Assembly (NCBI RefSeq): GCF_008704715.1 | Contig: NZ_CP023689.1 | Coordinates: forward strand, 2,046,001-2,110,000 | Reading direction: 5' to 3' | Origin: Streptomyces chartreusis | Lineage (GTDB): Bacteria > Actinomycetota > Actinomycetes > Streptomycetales > Streptomycetaceae | Length of the DNA stretch: 64,000 nucleotides | In this document: positions 31,036-40,487 of the stretch, piece after piece | How positions within the stretch are numbered: position 1 is the stretch's first letter | Layout: every line of letters begins with the position of its first letter | Translations under genes and position numbers: made by a program | The notes under the pieces: generated by a model | What the model was told of the DNA's origin: nothing | Database searches by the model: none | The model's input: only the letters and a program-made list of their open reading frames with translations

Positions 31036-31815
31036 TTACACGTCCAGGTCCACGACCACCGGTGCGTGGTCCGAGGCGCCCTTGCCCTTGCGCTCCTCGC
31101 GGTCCACGTAGGAGTCGCTGACGGCCTTGGCGAACGGTTCGTTGCCGTAGACCAGGTCGATGCGCATGCCGCGGTTCTTGGGGAAGGCGAGCTGGCGGTA
31201 GTCCCAGTAGGTGTAAGGGTGGTCGTACTTCAGGGGGCGCGGGACCACGTCGGACAAGCCGGACTCGCGCAGCGCCGTCAGGGCGGCGCGCTCGGCGGGG
31301 GTGACGTGGGTGAGGCCCTCGAAGGCGGCCACGTCGTAGACGTCGTCGTCCGTCGGCGCCACGTTGTAGTCGCCCAGCACGGCGAACGGGCGGCTCCCTC
31401 CCGCGTCGCCGGCGACGGCCGCCTTCAGCGCCTCGAACCACTGGAGCTTGTAGGCGTAGTGGGGGTGGTCCACCTCGCGGCCATTCGGCACGTACACCGA
31501 CCAGACGCGGACCGGACCGCAGGTCGCCGAGACGGCCCGGGGCTCCTGCACGCCGTCGTAGCCGGGGTCGCCGGGCAGGCCCTTGACGACGTCCTTGAGG
31601 CCGACGCGGGAGAGCACCGCCACGCCGTTCCACCGGCCGGTGGCGTTGACCGCCGCCTCGTAGCCGAGGTCGCGCAGCGGCTCGAACGGGAACTGGTCCT
31701 CGGAGACCTTGGCCTCCTGGAGGCACAGCACGTCGGTGCCGCTGCTCTCCAGCCAGGCCAGGAGCCTCGGCAGGCGTGCGGTGATCGAGTTCACGTTCCA
31801 GGTCGCGATGCGCAT
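31036..31815 (-). CDS. xth: Exodeoxyribonuclease III / AP endonuclease
   Basis: Endonuclease/exonuclease/phosphatase-fold enzyme of 259 residues for base-excision repair, cutting at abasic sites and degrading 3' ends. Family landmarks are MRIATWNVNSI at the start, LCLQEAKV with the metal-binding Glu, WSVYVPNGR, VLGDYNVAP with catalytic Asp and Asn, WDYRQLAFPKNRGMRIDLVY, and SDHAPVVVDL with the catalytic Asp-His. The length is normal. It is convergent with the SGNH gene (15 bases apart), upstream in direction of the next leftward gene set. Confidence 0.92.
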   Translation of the reverse strand: MRIATWNVNSITARLPRLLAWLESSGTDVLCLQEAKVSEDQFPFEPLRDLGYEAAVNATGRWNGVAVLSRVGLKDVVKGLPGDPGYDGVQEPRAVSATCGPVRVWSVYVPNGREVDHPHYAYKLQWFEALKAAVAGDAGGSRPFAVLGDYNVAPTDDDVYDVAAFEGLTHVTPAERAALTALRESGLSDVVPRPLKYDHPYTYWDYRQLAFPKNRGMRIDLVYGNEPFAKAVSDSYVDREERKGKGASDHAPVVVDLDV

Positions 31816-31871
31816 GTCTCACAACCTACCGGGCGGGACTGACAACCCGGCCCCGCCCGGGGTGGGGCCGG

Positions 31872-32507
31872 TCACAGCTCCGCGGAGTCCCCCGGCGTCA
31901 GGCGCAGGTGCTCCGAGCCGCCCAGGGCGCCGATCTGTCGGTCGTAGATCGGCCGGGCCAGGTCGGTCAGGAGGGCGTCGTGGATGTCGTAGGCGCGCTG
32001 CGGCTTGACCTCGCGGACGTAGTCGATGACCTCCGCGATCTTGTTCCAGGGCGCCATGACCGGGAGCATCAGCGTCTCGACCGGGTGCTCGGGCACGGTG
32101 AGGGCGTCGCCCGGGTGGAAGATGCGCCCGCCGTCCACGAGGTAGCCGACGTTGGTGATGCGCGGGATGTCCGGGTGGATGACGGCGTGCAGTTCGCCGT
32201 GGACCTGGACGTCGAAGCCGGCGGCGGTGAAGGTGTCGCCGTGGCCGACGGTGTGCACGCGGCCCGGGAACGCCGCCGAGATCTGCTCGGCGACGGACTT
32301 CAGCGTCCAGATCTGCGCCGCCGGGTCGGCCTCCATGGCCGCCCGCAGCCGCGCCTCGTCGAAGTGGTCGGGGTGCTCGTGTGTGACGAGGATCGCGTCC
32401 GCGCCGACCGCGGCGTCCTCCTCGCTGAACCCGCCGGGGTCGAGAACGAGCGTCTGTCCGTCCTTCTCCAGGCGGACACAGGAGTGCGACTTCTTCGTGA
32501 GCTTCAT
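31872..32507 (-). CDS. Metallo-beta-lactamase-fold hydrolase
   Basis: Small MBL-fold hydrolase of 211 residues, UlaG-like in size. It has SHSCVRLEKDGQTLVLDPGGF at the N terminus, the metal motif THEHPDHFD (HxHxDH) near residue 45, VHGELHAVIHPD and FHPGDAL with further metal ligands, and a final conserved His in DIHDALL. No signal peptide. It is in the leftward run xth / MBL / PcaDC-like without overlap. The substrate is unknown. Confidence 0.85.
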   Translation of the reverse strand: MKLTKKSHSCVRLEKDGQTLVLDPGGFSEEDAAVGADAILVTHEHPDHFDEARLRAAMEADPAAQIWTLKSVAEQISAAFPGRVHTVGHGDTFTAAGFDVQVHGELHAVIHPDIPRITNVGYLVDGGRIFHPGDALTVPEHPVETLMLPVMAPWNKIAEVIDYVREVKPQRAYDIHDALLTDLARPIYDRQIGALGGSEHLRLTPGDSAEL

Positions 32508-32540
32508 GGGTCCATCCTGGCGCGCACCCGCCGGGGATGC

Positions 32541-33839
32541 TCACTCCTCGGGAGTGGTCTCCTCCCTTATGACCTTCTGGGCGACCTTGAACGCGCTGTT
32601 GGCCGCCGGTACGCCGCAGTAGACGGCCGCCTGGAGCAGCACTTCCTTGATCTCGTCCGGGGTGAGGCCGTTGCGCAGTGCGGCGCGGGTGTGGAAGGCG
32701 AGTTCGTCCAGGTGGCCGCCCGCGACCAGGGCGGTGAGGGTGACACAGCTGCGGGCGCGCCGGTCGAGGCCGGGTCTGCCCCAGACCTCGCCCCACGCGT
32801 AGCGGGTGATGAGCTCCTGGAAGTCCCCCGAGAAGTCGTCGGCCTGCGCCAGGGCCCGGTCGACGTGCGCGTCACCGAGCACCTCACGACGGACCTTGAT
32901 CCCCGCGTCGTACGGATCCGCCCGCCCCGTCGTCTGCTGCGGTACGACGGCCGGGGCGATCTCGGCGATGGGCGCCGGCTGCGACGGCACGGGGGCCAGG
33001 ACCGGCTTCACGGGGGCGGCGACGATGGCCATCTGGCCGGTCGTGGAGTCGTAGGCGGGCTGCCAGGCGGTGGAGAAGTGCCGCACCAGCAGGTCGGTGA
33101 CGGCGGCGGGCTGCTCGACCGGCACGAGGTGGGAGGCACCGGGGACCACGGCGAGCCGCGCGTCCGGTATGCCGGCGACCAGGGTGCGGGCCTCGGCGGG
33201 GCCGGTGACCTGGTCGTCCGAGCCGACGAGGACGAGCGTGGGCACGGCGACGCCCGCGAGCTGCGACCGTACGTCGAAGGAGGCGAGGGCCTCGCAGGCG
33301 GCGATGTAGCAGCCGGGGTCGGTGGTGCGCACCATCTGCACGGCCCACTCCGTGATGGCGGGCTGGGCGGCGGCGAAGCCGTTGGTGAACCAACGGTCCG
33401 GCGAGGTGCGGGCGATGGGGTCCAGGCCGTTCGTGCGCACGATCACGCCGCGCTGCCGGAACTCGTCCGCCGTGCCGAAGCGGGGCGAGGCGGCGATCAG
33501 CGCGAGCGAGGCGATGCGCTCGGGGTGGCGCAGGGCGAGTTCGATGCCGAGCGCGCCGCCGAGCGCGCAGCCCGCGTAGCCGAAGCGCTGCACGCCGAGG
33601 CCGTCGAGGGTGACGAGCAGTCGTTCGGCGAGTTCGGCGACGGAGCCCGCCGGGTAGGCGGGCGCGCCGCCGTGTCCCGGCAGGTCGAACCGGAAGACAC
33701 GCCACTGCTGGGTCAGCTCGGGAACCTGCCGGTCCCACATGTGCCAGGTGGTACCGAGCGAGGGGCCCAGGATGAGGACCGGGGCATCTTCCGGGCCGTC
33801 GAATCGGTACTGGAGGGCGGGGGTCTTCGTCTCACTCAC
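32541..33839 (-). CDS. PcaD-PcaC-like fusion (alpha/beta hydrolase + carboxymuconolactone decarboxylase) with altered nucleophile
   Basis: Fusion of 432 residues. Residues 1-260 are an alpha/beta hydrolase like 3-oxoadipate enol-lactonase (GPSLGTTWHMW, FDLPGHGG). Residues 310-430 are a carboxymuconolactone decarboxylase domain (RYAWGEVWGRPGLDRRARS, ELAFHTRAALRNG). The nucleophile elbow reads AGCALGGALG, so Ala92 stands where the family has serine (GLSLGG); the acid (GSDDQVTG) and base (GASHLVPVEQP) are kept. No other protocatechuate genes are nearby. It may be a PcaL paralogue active only in the decarboxylase half, or one with a different role. The naming is therefore cautious. Confidence 0.75.
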   Translation of the reverse strand: MSETKTPALQYRFDGPEDAPVLILGPSLGTTWHMWDRQVPELTQQWRVFRFDLPGHGGAPAYPAGSVAELAERLLVTLDGLGVQRFGYAGCALGGALGIELALRHPERIASLALIAASPRFGTADEFRQRGVIVRTNGLDPIARTSPDRWFTNGFAAAQPAITEWAVQMVRTTDPGCYIAACEALASFDVRSQLAGVAVPTLVLVGSDDQVTGPAEARTLVAGIPDARLAVVPGASHLVPVEQPAAVTDLLVRHFSTAWQPAYDSTTGQMAIVAAPVKPVLAPVPSQPAPIAEIAPAVVPQQTTGRADPYDAGIKVRREVLGDAHVDRALAQADDFSGDFQELITRYAWGEVWGRPGLDRRARSCVTLTALVAGGHLDELAFHTRAALRNGLTPDEIKEVLLQAAVYCGVPAANSAFKVAQKVIREETTPEE

Positions 33840-33956
33840 CGCTCCACGCTAACGTCCGCATCCGAACACCGGCCCCACGGACCCCACGTCCTCACACCTG
33901 GCTCCCGCAGATCGGCGAGGAACTCTCACACGGCCTTCACGGGACGGAGGTTCGGC

Positions 33957-34964
33957 TCAGCCGCGGACGGTGACGCCGTACCGGGTGCGCAGCCGCCACA
34001 TCTCCCACGCCGAGACCGCGGTCACCGACAGCGGGCCGCCCAGCACCGAGCAGAACTGGGCCACCGGCGGACCCGCGGGCATGCCCTCGCTGATCAGGTT
34101 GAAGATCGCGAGGAGCCAGACCAGGATGCCGGTGACCACGGGCGGCAGCATCGGGTGCACATGGGCGGTGTTGAAGGCGCTGCGGGCGGAGTACAGCGAC
34201 GCCAGGAACAGGAACGGCAGGCCCCAGAAGATGGCCGCCATGGTGATGAGCGCGACCGGCACCACCAGCCACGGGTTCTTGCTCTCCATGACCCCGCTGC
34301 TGCCCACGAAGTAGATGATCGCGGCGACGACGGCGAGGGACAGCAGAAACCAGCCGACCGCCTTGAGCGGGGCGCGCAGGCGTGAGCGCAGGTGCGGCCT
34401 CAGGTGCGGGGGCGCGTAGTAGATGAACCCGAGGATGACCAGCGGCCCGGCGCAGATCAGCAGGAACGGCGTGACGATCGCGTTGGCGAAGCCCGCCTCG
34501 GCCGCGTTGTTCCAACGGTCCTTCTCCACGCCGTAGGCGAGGATCAGCCCGATGGTGGCCAGCGCGCCGAGCACCGTGCGCGCCACCTGCACGCGGTCCA
34601 CGGTGCGGTCCACGATCCGGTCGCCGCTCTCGTGCACGAACAGCTTGGTGGCGACGCGGTGCGCGGAGCGCAGGAGCAGGACCGCGAGGAAGAGCGGCGA
34701 GAAGTACCAGAGGCAGCCGCGGCGGCGTGCCACCGGTACGGGACGGCCGGGCGGCGGGCCGTAAGGGTACGGACCGGGGTGGGGGTTGGGATACGGGTTC
34801 GGGTTCGGCGGGGGCGGGCCGTAGGGGGTGCCGCCGTTGCCCGGCCCGTAGGGGCCGTTGGGCGCCGGGCCGGGTCCGTACGGGGCGCCCCAGCCCTGGC
34901 CGCCGGGTCCGTTGCCGCCCGGTTGTCCCGAGCCGGGTCCGGGACCCCATCCCCCCGTTGCCAT
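33957..34964 (-). CDS. Multi-spanning membrane protein with Gly/Pro/Tyr-rich cytoplasmic tail
   Basis: Integral membrane protein of 335 residues, family not recognised. The first 70 residues are low-complexity repeats of Gly, Pro, Tyr and Asn (many YGPG units), typical of disordered N termini of streptomycete membrane proteins. About seven hydrophobic segments follow (near 80-100, 120-140, 155-180, 200-225, 230-255, 270-290 and 300-325). GGGAGAGG precedes the ATG. No transporter or enzyme motif is visible. Confidence 0.75.
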   Translation of the reverse strand: MATGGWGPGPGSGQPGGNGPGGQGWGAPYGPGPAPNGPYGPGNGGTPYGPPPPNPNPYPNPHPGPYPYGPPPGRPVPVARRRGCLWYFSPLFLAVLLLRSAHRVATKLFVHESGDRIVDRTVDRVQVARTVLGALATIGLILAYGVEKDRWNNAAEAGFANAIVTPFLLICAGPLVILGFIYYAPPHLRPHLRSRLRAPLKAVGWFLLSLAVVAAIIYFVGSSGVMESKNPWLVVPVALITMAAIFWGLPFLFLASLYSARSAFNTAHVHPMLPPVVTGILVWLLAIFNLISEGMPAGPPVAQFCSVLGGPLSVTAVSAWEMWRLRTRYGVTVRG

Positions 34965-35074
34965 GGCCTCTCCCACCGTTCGCTTCCGGCCAGTTGCTGT
35001 GTGCCGCCTGGGCGACAACGCGGCAGTGTAGTTGCTCCCCGAAAGGGCGGTCGTCGGTGCGGGGCATGGTCGGG

Positions 35075-37546
35075 TCAAGCTTCCGGCGGCGCGAACCCGA
35101 GGTCGTCGAGGGCGCCCGCCGGGTCGAGACCGGTGAGCGCGCCGACGGGGTCGAGGTCCGGGGTGCCGCGTGGCCACCAGTCGTCGTGGCCGGGTTCCGA
35201 CTCGTACGGGTACCACAGCCCGTCGCGGCCGAGGCGGAGTTGGACATGGCCGCGGGGGTGGGTGAGGCGGTTGCGCCAGGGCCGGAAGGCCGGCAGGTCG
35301 GCGGCGAGCAGGAGCGGTCGGGCCCGGTCGAAGCGGCCGGCCGGCGGGTCCCAGGGCTCTTCGAGGACGGTGAGCCCTTCGAGCCCGCCCTGCCGCCAGG
35401 CCGCGACCGCGCGGGCCAGGTCGGCGGGGGTGCGGTCGGTGGCTGCGGCCAGGGAGGCGTACAGGGCGCGGGTGGCGGCGGTCAGGCCCGAACCGGGGCG
35501 GGCGGCGGCGAGCCGTACCGCGTCCTGCCACAGGGTCAGTTCGGCGACCGGGTCACGGCCGGTGCCGAGCATGGCGTGGGCGCGCGCGGCGGCGTCCGTC
35601 GCCAACTGGTCCAGCGCGAAGGGGTCCGGGCCGCCCGGGGCCGCCGGATAGACGGGCGGTTGCTCGGGGTGCGGGGGCACCGGCAAGGAGGCCGGGAGGG
35701 GCGGGAGCCGACGCTCCGGGTCCAGTGCCTCGGTGGCACGTACGCCCGCGACGGGCGCGGGCTGCTGTTCCTGTGCGGCCCGGGCAGCGCGGGCGGCGCT
35801 CAGCCGGGACAGCGCGTCGAGCAACTGCCGTTCACCGCGGCCGCGCAGCAGGAGCAGTACGAAGGGGTCGGCGTCCAGCAGGCGTGCCGTCTGGTAGCAG
35901 AGGGCGGCGGCGTGCTTGCAGGGGTGGCCCCGGTCGGGGCAGCTGCAATGGGGGTCCAGGTCGCCCGGCCCCGGCAGCAGCGGCACCCCGCAGTCGGCGA
36001 GGGACTGCGGCATCTCCTTGTCCAGCAACGCCGCGATGTGGCCGGGCCGTTCGGCGACGGCGTCCAGGAACCGCGTCCAGTCGGCGTCGTCCAACGTCCG
36101 CAGCCGCACCTGCACACGGTACGGACGCGGACGGCTCCCCAGCACGTACGCCAGCACCAGCCCCGGCGTCACGGTGATGGCGTCGACATGCCCTTCCTGC
36201 GCGTAACCCCGCCCCCGCGCAAGCCGCTTGACATCGAGAGCACCCTCCTCCAACGCGGTCACCCAGGCGTTGCCCCACCAGCTCTCGGCGAACCGGGTGT
36301 CATCCGCGGGGCGCACCGCGAAAGCCGGGAAGGTACGCCGGAGTTCGCCATCGCGGGAGGGGGCGGCCATGGATCGGGGGACCTGGGGGGTGGGGTTGGT
36401 GGAGTTGGTGGGGTGGGGACTTGGCGGAGGGGTGGAGGGCGAGGCGGGCGAGGACTCAGGCGGAGATGCGGGGGCAGGGAAAGGGTCGCCGTCGGTGGGC
36501 GGCGCGGAGGGGTGCCAGGGGTGGTCGGGCGCGGCTGAGGAGGGACTCGCCGGGTCGCGTCGCGGGTGATCGGGTGCGGCTGAGGGAGGACTCGCCGGGG
36601 TACGCCGCGAGTGGTCAGGTGCGGATGAGGAAGGACTCGCCGGGCTGCGTCGCGAGCGGTCGGCCGGATCGGGCAGGCCCGAGTCCTCGTCGCCCTCGGG
36701 CGCGTCCGAGGACGGCATCATGAAGGCACCGGCAAGCAGGCTCTGTACGTCACGGACACGCATGCGGTCGGCGGCACGGACCGGCCGGCGGGGCGGCTCG
36801 CTCCCCCGCTGCCGGACGTCATCGCCGCCCGCGTCCCGTCGGGGTCGATCCCCGGCTCCGGAACGGGTCGGTGACGCGGGCCGGCGCGAAGTGCCGGCGC
36901 CCCGAACTCCCCTGCCCGCTTCCTCCGACTCGGCCCGTCGCCTCTCCTCCAGGGCCGCGCGCAACGCCTCACGCGCGGCGTCCCCAGGACGCGGACCGGG
37001 ACGGCCGGACGCCGGAGCGGGCGACTCGGTGCCGGGCTCGCTCGACGTGCCCTGCACGCCGTGCTCGGTCGGCGTGCCGGACGGGTCCGACTCGGCCGGA
37101 TCCGCTTCCGCGCCAGGGCGGTTGGCTCCCTGCTGATGCGCTCCCGGCCGACGCGCGTCCTCGCTCGACACGCGGCGTGCCCCGGACCGCGGAACATCAC
37201 GGCCGCCCTCCACGACGTCCGGGCCACCGGCAGAGCTCGCACCCACGCCGCCCACACCATGGGCTCGGTCCCGGTCAGGCTCTCGGGTGGACCGCACCGC
37301 GGCACGAGCGGCATCCCCCGGTCGAGCAACCCGCCGCTTGTCCTCCCCTGCGGCCGACTCGTCCCCCGCGGCGGCCCCTTGCTCGGACTCCCGCCGCTCC
37401 CGGGCGGCCCGCAGCGCACGGCGTGCGGCATCGGCCGGCCGGTGCTCGGCATCCCCGCGCCGACTAGCTTCGGCCTCCGCCGACGGGGCGTGCCGCACCT
37501 CCGACTCCTCGCCCTCCGGACTCCTCCACTCCCCCGCCCCCGTCAT
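35075..37546 (-). CDS. SWIM zinc-finger protein
   Basis: Protein of 823 residues with a SWIM zinc motif CSCPDRGHPCKH (CxC...CxH) near residue 535, expected to bind DNA or partner proteins. The first 390 residues are a highly charged, probably disordered region rich in Arg, Glu, Ala, Pro and Asp. The region from about 395 begins RRTFPAFAVRPADDTRFAES and contains WWGNAWVTALEE, typical of SWIM proteins paired with SNF2 helicases. Its ATG overlaps the helicase stop by 4 bp, so both are made from one message. The role is unknown. Confidence 0.85.
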   Translation of the reverse strand: MTGAGEWRSPEGEESEVRHAPSAEAEASRRGDAEHRPADAARRALRAARERRESEQGAAAGDESAAGEDKRRVARPGDAARAAVRSTREPDRDRAHGVGGVGASSAGGPDVVEGGRDVPRSGARRVSSEDARRPGAHQQGANRPGAEADPAESDPSGTPTEHGVQGTSSEPGTESPAPASGRPGPRPGDAAREALRAALEERRRAESEEAGRGVRGAGTSRRPASPTRSGAGDRPRRDAGGDDVRQRGSEPPRRPVRAADRMRVRDVQSLLAGAFMMPSSDAPEGDEDSGLPDPADRSRRSPASPSSSAPDHSRRTPASPPSAAPDHPRRDPASPSSAAPDHPWHPSAPPTDGDPFPAPASPPESSPASPSTPPPSPHPTNSTNPTPQVPRSMAAPSRDGELRRTFPAFAVRPADDTRFAESWWGNAWVTALEEGALDVKRLARGRGYAQEGHVDAITVTPGLVLAYVLGSRPRPYRVQVRLRTLDDADWTRFLDAVAERPGHIAALLDKEMPQSLADCGVPLLPGPGDLDPHCSCPDRGHPCKHAAALCYQTARLLDADPFVLLLLRGRGERQLLDALSRLSAARAARAAQEQQPAPVAGVRATEALDPERRLPPLPASLPVPPHPEQPPVYPAAPGGPDPFALDQLATDAAARAHAMLGTGRDPVAELTLWQDAVRLAAARPGSGLTAATRALYASLAAATDRTPADLARAVAAWRQGGLEGLTVLEEPWDPPAGRFDRARPLLLAADLPAFRPWRNRLTHPRGHVQLRLGRDGLWYPYESEPGHDDWWPRGTPDLDPVGALTGLDPAGALDDLGFAPPEA

Positions 37547-40365
37547 GACTCCCTCCTCAGCGACACGAGGTCGGACAGTTCGTGGTCCGTCAGTTCGGTG
37601 AGGGCCGATTCGCCGGAGCCGAGGATCGCGTCGGCCAGGGCTCGCTTGGATTCGAGCATCTCGGCGATGCGGTCCTCCACGGTGCCCTCGGTGATGAGGC
37701 GGTGGACCTGGACGGGCTGGGTCTGGCCGATGCGGTAGGCACGGTCGGTGGCCTGTTCCTCGACCGCCGGGTTCCACCAGCGGTCGAAGTGGACGACATG
37801 GCCGGCGCGGGTGAGGTTGAGGCCGGTGCCGGCGGCCTTGAGGGACAGCACCAGGACCGGGGTCGCGCCGTCCTGGAAGCGGTCCACCATCCGTTCGCGG
37901 TCCGGGACGGGCGTACCGCCGTGCAGCAGCTCCACCGGGACCGCCCGGGAGGCGAGGTGGGCGGCGATCAGGCGGGCCATCCCCACATACTGCGTGAAGA
38001 CCAGCACCGAACCGTCCTCGGCCAGCACGGTGTCGAGCAGTTCGTCCAGCAGGGCCAGCTTGCCGGAGCGGGCGGCGAGGCCGGCGGCCGGTGCCGCGGT
38101 CTCCTCCTTCAGATACAGCGCGGGGTGGTCGCAGACCTGCTTCAGGGACGTCAGGAGTTTCAGCACCAGCCCGCGGCGCGCGATGCCCTCCGCCGTCTCG
38201 ATGGCGAGCAGCGACTCACGCACCACGGCCTCGTAGAGCGCGGCCTGTTCACGGGTGAGCGGGACGGGGTGGTCCGTCTCCGTCTTGGGCGGCAGTTCGG
38301 GGACGATCCCCGGGTCGGACTTCTTGCGGCGCAGCAGGAACGGCCGCACCAGGCGGGCCAGCCGGGTCACCGCCTCCTCGTCCTCACCGTTCTCCACGGC
38401 ACGCGCGTGCCGGGCGCGGAAGGACTTCAGCGGACCGAGCAGGCCGGGTGTGGTCCAGTCGAGCAGGGCCCAGAGTTCGGAGAGGTTGTTCTCCACCGGT
38501 GTGCCGGTCAGCGCCACGCGCGCGGGCGTCGGGATGGTGCGCAGCGCCTTCGCGGTCGCCGAGTGGGGGTTCTTCACGTGCTGTGCCTCGTCGGCGACGA
38601 CCATGCCCCAGGTGTGCTCGGCCAGCGTCGGTGCCGTCGACCGCATGGTGCCGTACGTCGTCAGGACGAAGCCGCCGTCCATGTCGTCCAGGGTGCGGTC
38701 CGGGCCGTGGAAGCGGCGGACGGGGACGCCGGGGGCGAAACGGGTGATCTCCCGCTGCCAGTTGCCCAGCAGGGAGGCCGGGCAGACCACCAGGGTCGGG
38801 GCGGTCCTGGCGCGCTTCAGATGCAGCGCGATCACCGTGATCGTCTTGCCGAGGCCCATGTCGTCGGCCAGGCAGCCGCCGAGTCCCAGGGATGTCATGA
38901 GGTCCAGCCAGGCCAGGCCCCGGAGTTGGTAGTCGCGCAGGGTGGCGTGCAGGCCCGGCGGTGCCTCGGCCGGCCGTACGCCCGTGGTGAGCCGGTCCCG
39001 CAGGGCCGCCAGTGCGCCGACCGGCACCGCCTCGACCGTCTCGCCTTCGACCTCCGCGGTGCCGGTGAGGGCGACGGACAGTGCGTCGACCGGGTCGAGC
39101 AGGCCCAGTTCGCGCTTGCGTGCCTTGCGGACGAGCGCCGGGTCGACCAGGACCCAGCTGTCCCGCAGCCGGACGACGGGGCGGTGCGCCTCGGCCAGAG
39201 CGTCCATCTCGCCCTCGGTGAGCGGGTCGCCGCCGATCGCCAACTGCCAGCGGAACTGGAGCAGTTCCTCGCTCTCGAAGAACCCGGTGCCGTCGGTCGC
39301 CGAGCCGGGCGCGGGCCGTACGATCGCCGCCGCGCTGAGGTCCTGCGCCAGGTCCCGGGGCCAGTGCACGGCCACCCCGGCCGCCGCGAGGCGGGTGGTG
39401 GCCACGCCCAGCAGGTCGCCCAACTCCTCGTCGGAGAGGGCCAGTACGTCGGGCACGTCCTGCTCGGCGAGGCGGTCGAGCGGGGCCCACACCCGGGCCG
39501 CGCGGCGCACCGCCAGAGCGGCGTCCACCCGCGCGCGCGGCCCGAAGGCGTCGTCGGCCTGGCCGGCCCACAGGGCGGCCGCGTCGGCCACCAGGGTGGG
39601 GTCGGCGAGGCTGTGCACCTGGACGACGGCCGCGCCCGCGCGGCGTGCGCCGTCGTCGCGGTCGTCGAAGAGGTCGTACGCCGAGAGGTCCAGGCGCAGT
39701 GAGATCCGTACGCCCGCGTCCATGCCGGCGGCGACCTCGGCCGCCCAGTCGTGGGCGCCGGGCAGCCGCTGGGCCTCGCGCGCGGCGAAGGGCTTCCCCG
39801 AGACGTGCGGCGCGGCCGGGGTGCGGGGCAGGGTGTCGGCGACCGCGTCCAGGAAGGCGCGCATCAGCGCCTCCGGCTCGGGCAGCCGCAGCGGGCCGGG
39901 GCCGGGCAGGGGGACCGCGTGGCCCTCGTGGGGCAGGGCCGCGGCGACCGCGCGCAGGTGTGCGATGTCGTCGGGGTCGAGGGGGCCAGCGCGCCAGGCG
40001 TCGTGGCCGGTGGGGGTCAGGCCGGGCAGCAGCCGGCCGCGTGCGGTGAGCCGCAGGGCGTGCAGGGCGGCCGCGCCCCAGCAGGCGGTGGCGGGGTGGG
40101 CGGCCGGGTCCCGCCGCGCCCGCACGAGCAGCGGCAGCGCGTCGTCGAGCGGCAGGGTCAGCGCGGGGGCGGTCCTGCGGCGGACTCCTGCGCCATGGCG
40201 CCGTACGACGGTGAGCTCGGTGTCCTCGGCGGGCAGCGGGCCGCCCTCCGGGTCCCAGAAGGCGATCCGCCCCTCGCGCGGAAGGGACGCGGGCAGGAAG
40301 ACGGCCGCGAGCCGCACAGGGACGTCCCGCCCCGCCCTCTCGGCCACCGTGGCCATGTCGCTCAT
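37543..40365 (-). CDS. SNF2-family DEAD/DEAH-box helicase
   Basis: SNF2/RapA-type ATP-dependent DNA translocase of about 940 residues. An N-terminal SNF2-associated region (about 1-480) precedes the motor. Motor motifs: DMGLGKT (Walker A, Lys507), VVADEAQHVKN (motif II, DEAQ), LTGTPVENNL (III), VLVFTQYVGM, LSLKAAGTGLNLT (V) and TDRAYRIGQTQ (VI). The ATG at 40365 is chosen; a GTG four codons upstream is possible. It is translationally coupled to the downstream SWIM gene. Role in repair or nucleoid remodelling is inferred. Confidence 0.92.
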   Translation of the reverse strand: MSDMATVAERAGRDVPVRLAAVFLPASLPREGRIAFWDPEGGPLPAEDTELTVVRRHGAGVRRRTAPALTLPLDDALPLLVRARRDPAAHPATACWGAAALHALRLTARGRLLPGLTPTGHDAWRAGPLDPDDIAHLRAVAAALPHEGHAVPLPGPGPLRLPEPEALMRAFLDAVADTLPRTPAAPHVSGKPFAAREAQRLPGAHDWAAEVAAGMDAGVRISLRLDLSAYDLFDDRDDGARRAGAAVVQVHSLADPTLVADAAALWAGQADDAFGPRARVDAALAVRRAARVWAPLDRLAEQDVPDVLALSDEELGDLLGVATTRLAAAGVAVHWPRDLAQDLSAAAIVRPAPGSATDGTGFFESEELLQFRWQLAIGGDPLTEGEMDALAEAHRPVVRLRDSWVLVDPALVRKARKRELGLLDPVDALSVALTGTAEVEGETVEAVPVGALAALRDRLTTGVRPAEAPPGLHATLRDYQLRGLAWLDLMTSLGLGGCLADDMGLGKTITVIALHLKRARTAPTLVVCPASLLGNWQREITRFAPGVPVRRFHGPDRTLDDMDGGFVLTTYGTMRSTAPTLAEHTWGMVVADEAQHVKNPHSATAKALRTIPTPARVALTGTPVENNLSELWALLDWTTPGLLGPLKSFRARHARAVENGEDEEAVTRLARLVRPFLLRRKKSDPGIVPELPPKTETDHPVPLTREQAALYEAVVRESLLAIETAEGIARRGLVLKLLTSLKQVCDHPALYLKEETAAPAAGLAARSGKLALLDELLDTVLAEDGSVLVFTQYVGMARLIAAHLASRAVPVELLHGGTPVPDRERMVDRFQDGATPVLVLSLKAAGTGLNLTRAGHVVHFDRWWNPAVEEQATDRAYRIGQTQPVQVHRLITEGTVEDRIAEMLESKRALADAILGSGESALTELTDHELSDLVSLRRES

Positions 40366-40436
40366 ACGCCCTGTCACCTCCCGCCTTCGAGTCCGATCAA
40401 CCGTCTTCGACTCTACGGGCGGGGTCTGACAATCGG

Positions 40437-40461
40437 CCCCGGCGGCCCGTCCGGGCCGGGG
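40437..40461 (-). terminator. Hairpin downstream of the ROK kinase operon
   Basis: CCCCGGC (40437-40443) and GCCGGGG (40455-40461) form a perfect 7-bp stem with an 11-base GC-rich loop. It is 27 bases past the stop of the last leftward gene of the ROK operon. Confidence 0.45.
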
Positions 40462-40487
40462 ACCGCCACGTCGTGATCACCGTGTCG

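Noticed and set aside
34730..34964. The Gly/Pro/Tyr/Asn-rich repeats of the membrane protein as a DNA repeat array
   Set aside because: The periodicity is codon-level (YGPG-type units) in a coding tail, not an intergenic or CRISPR repeat.
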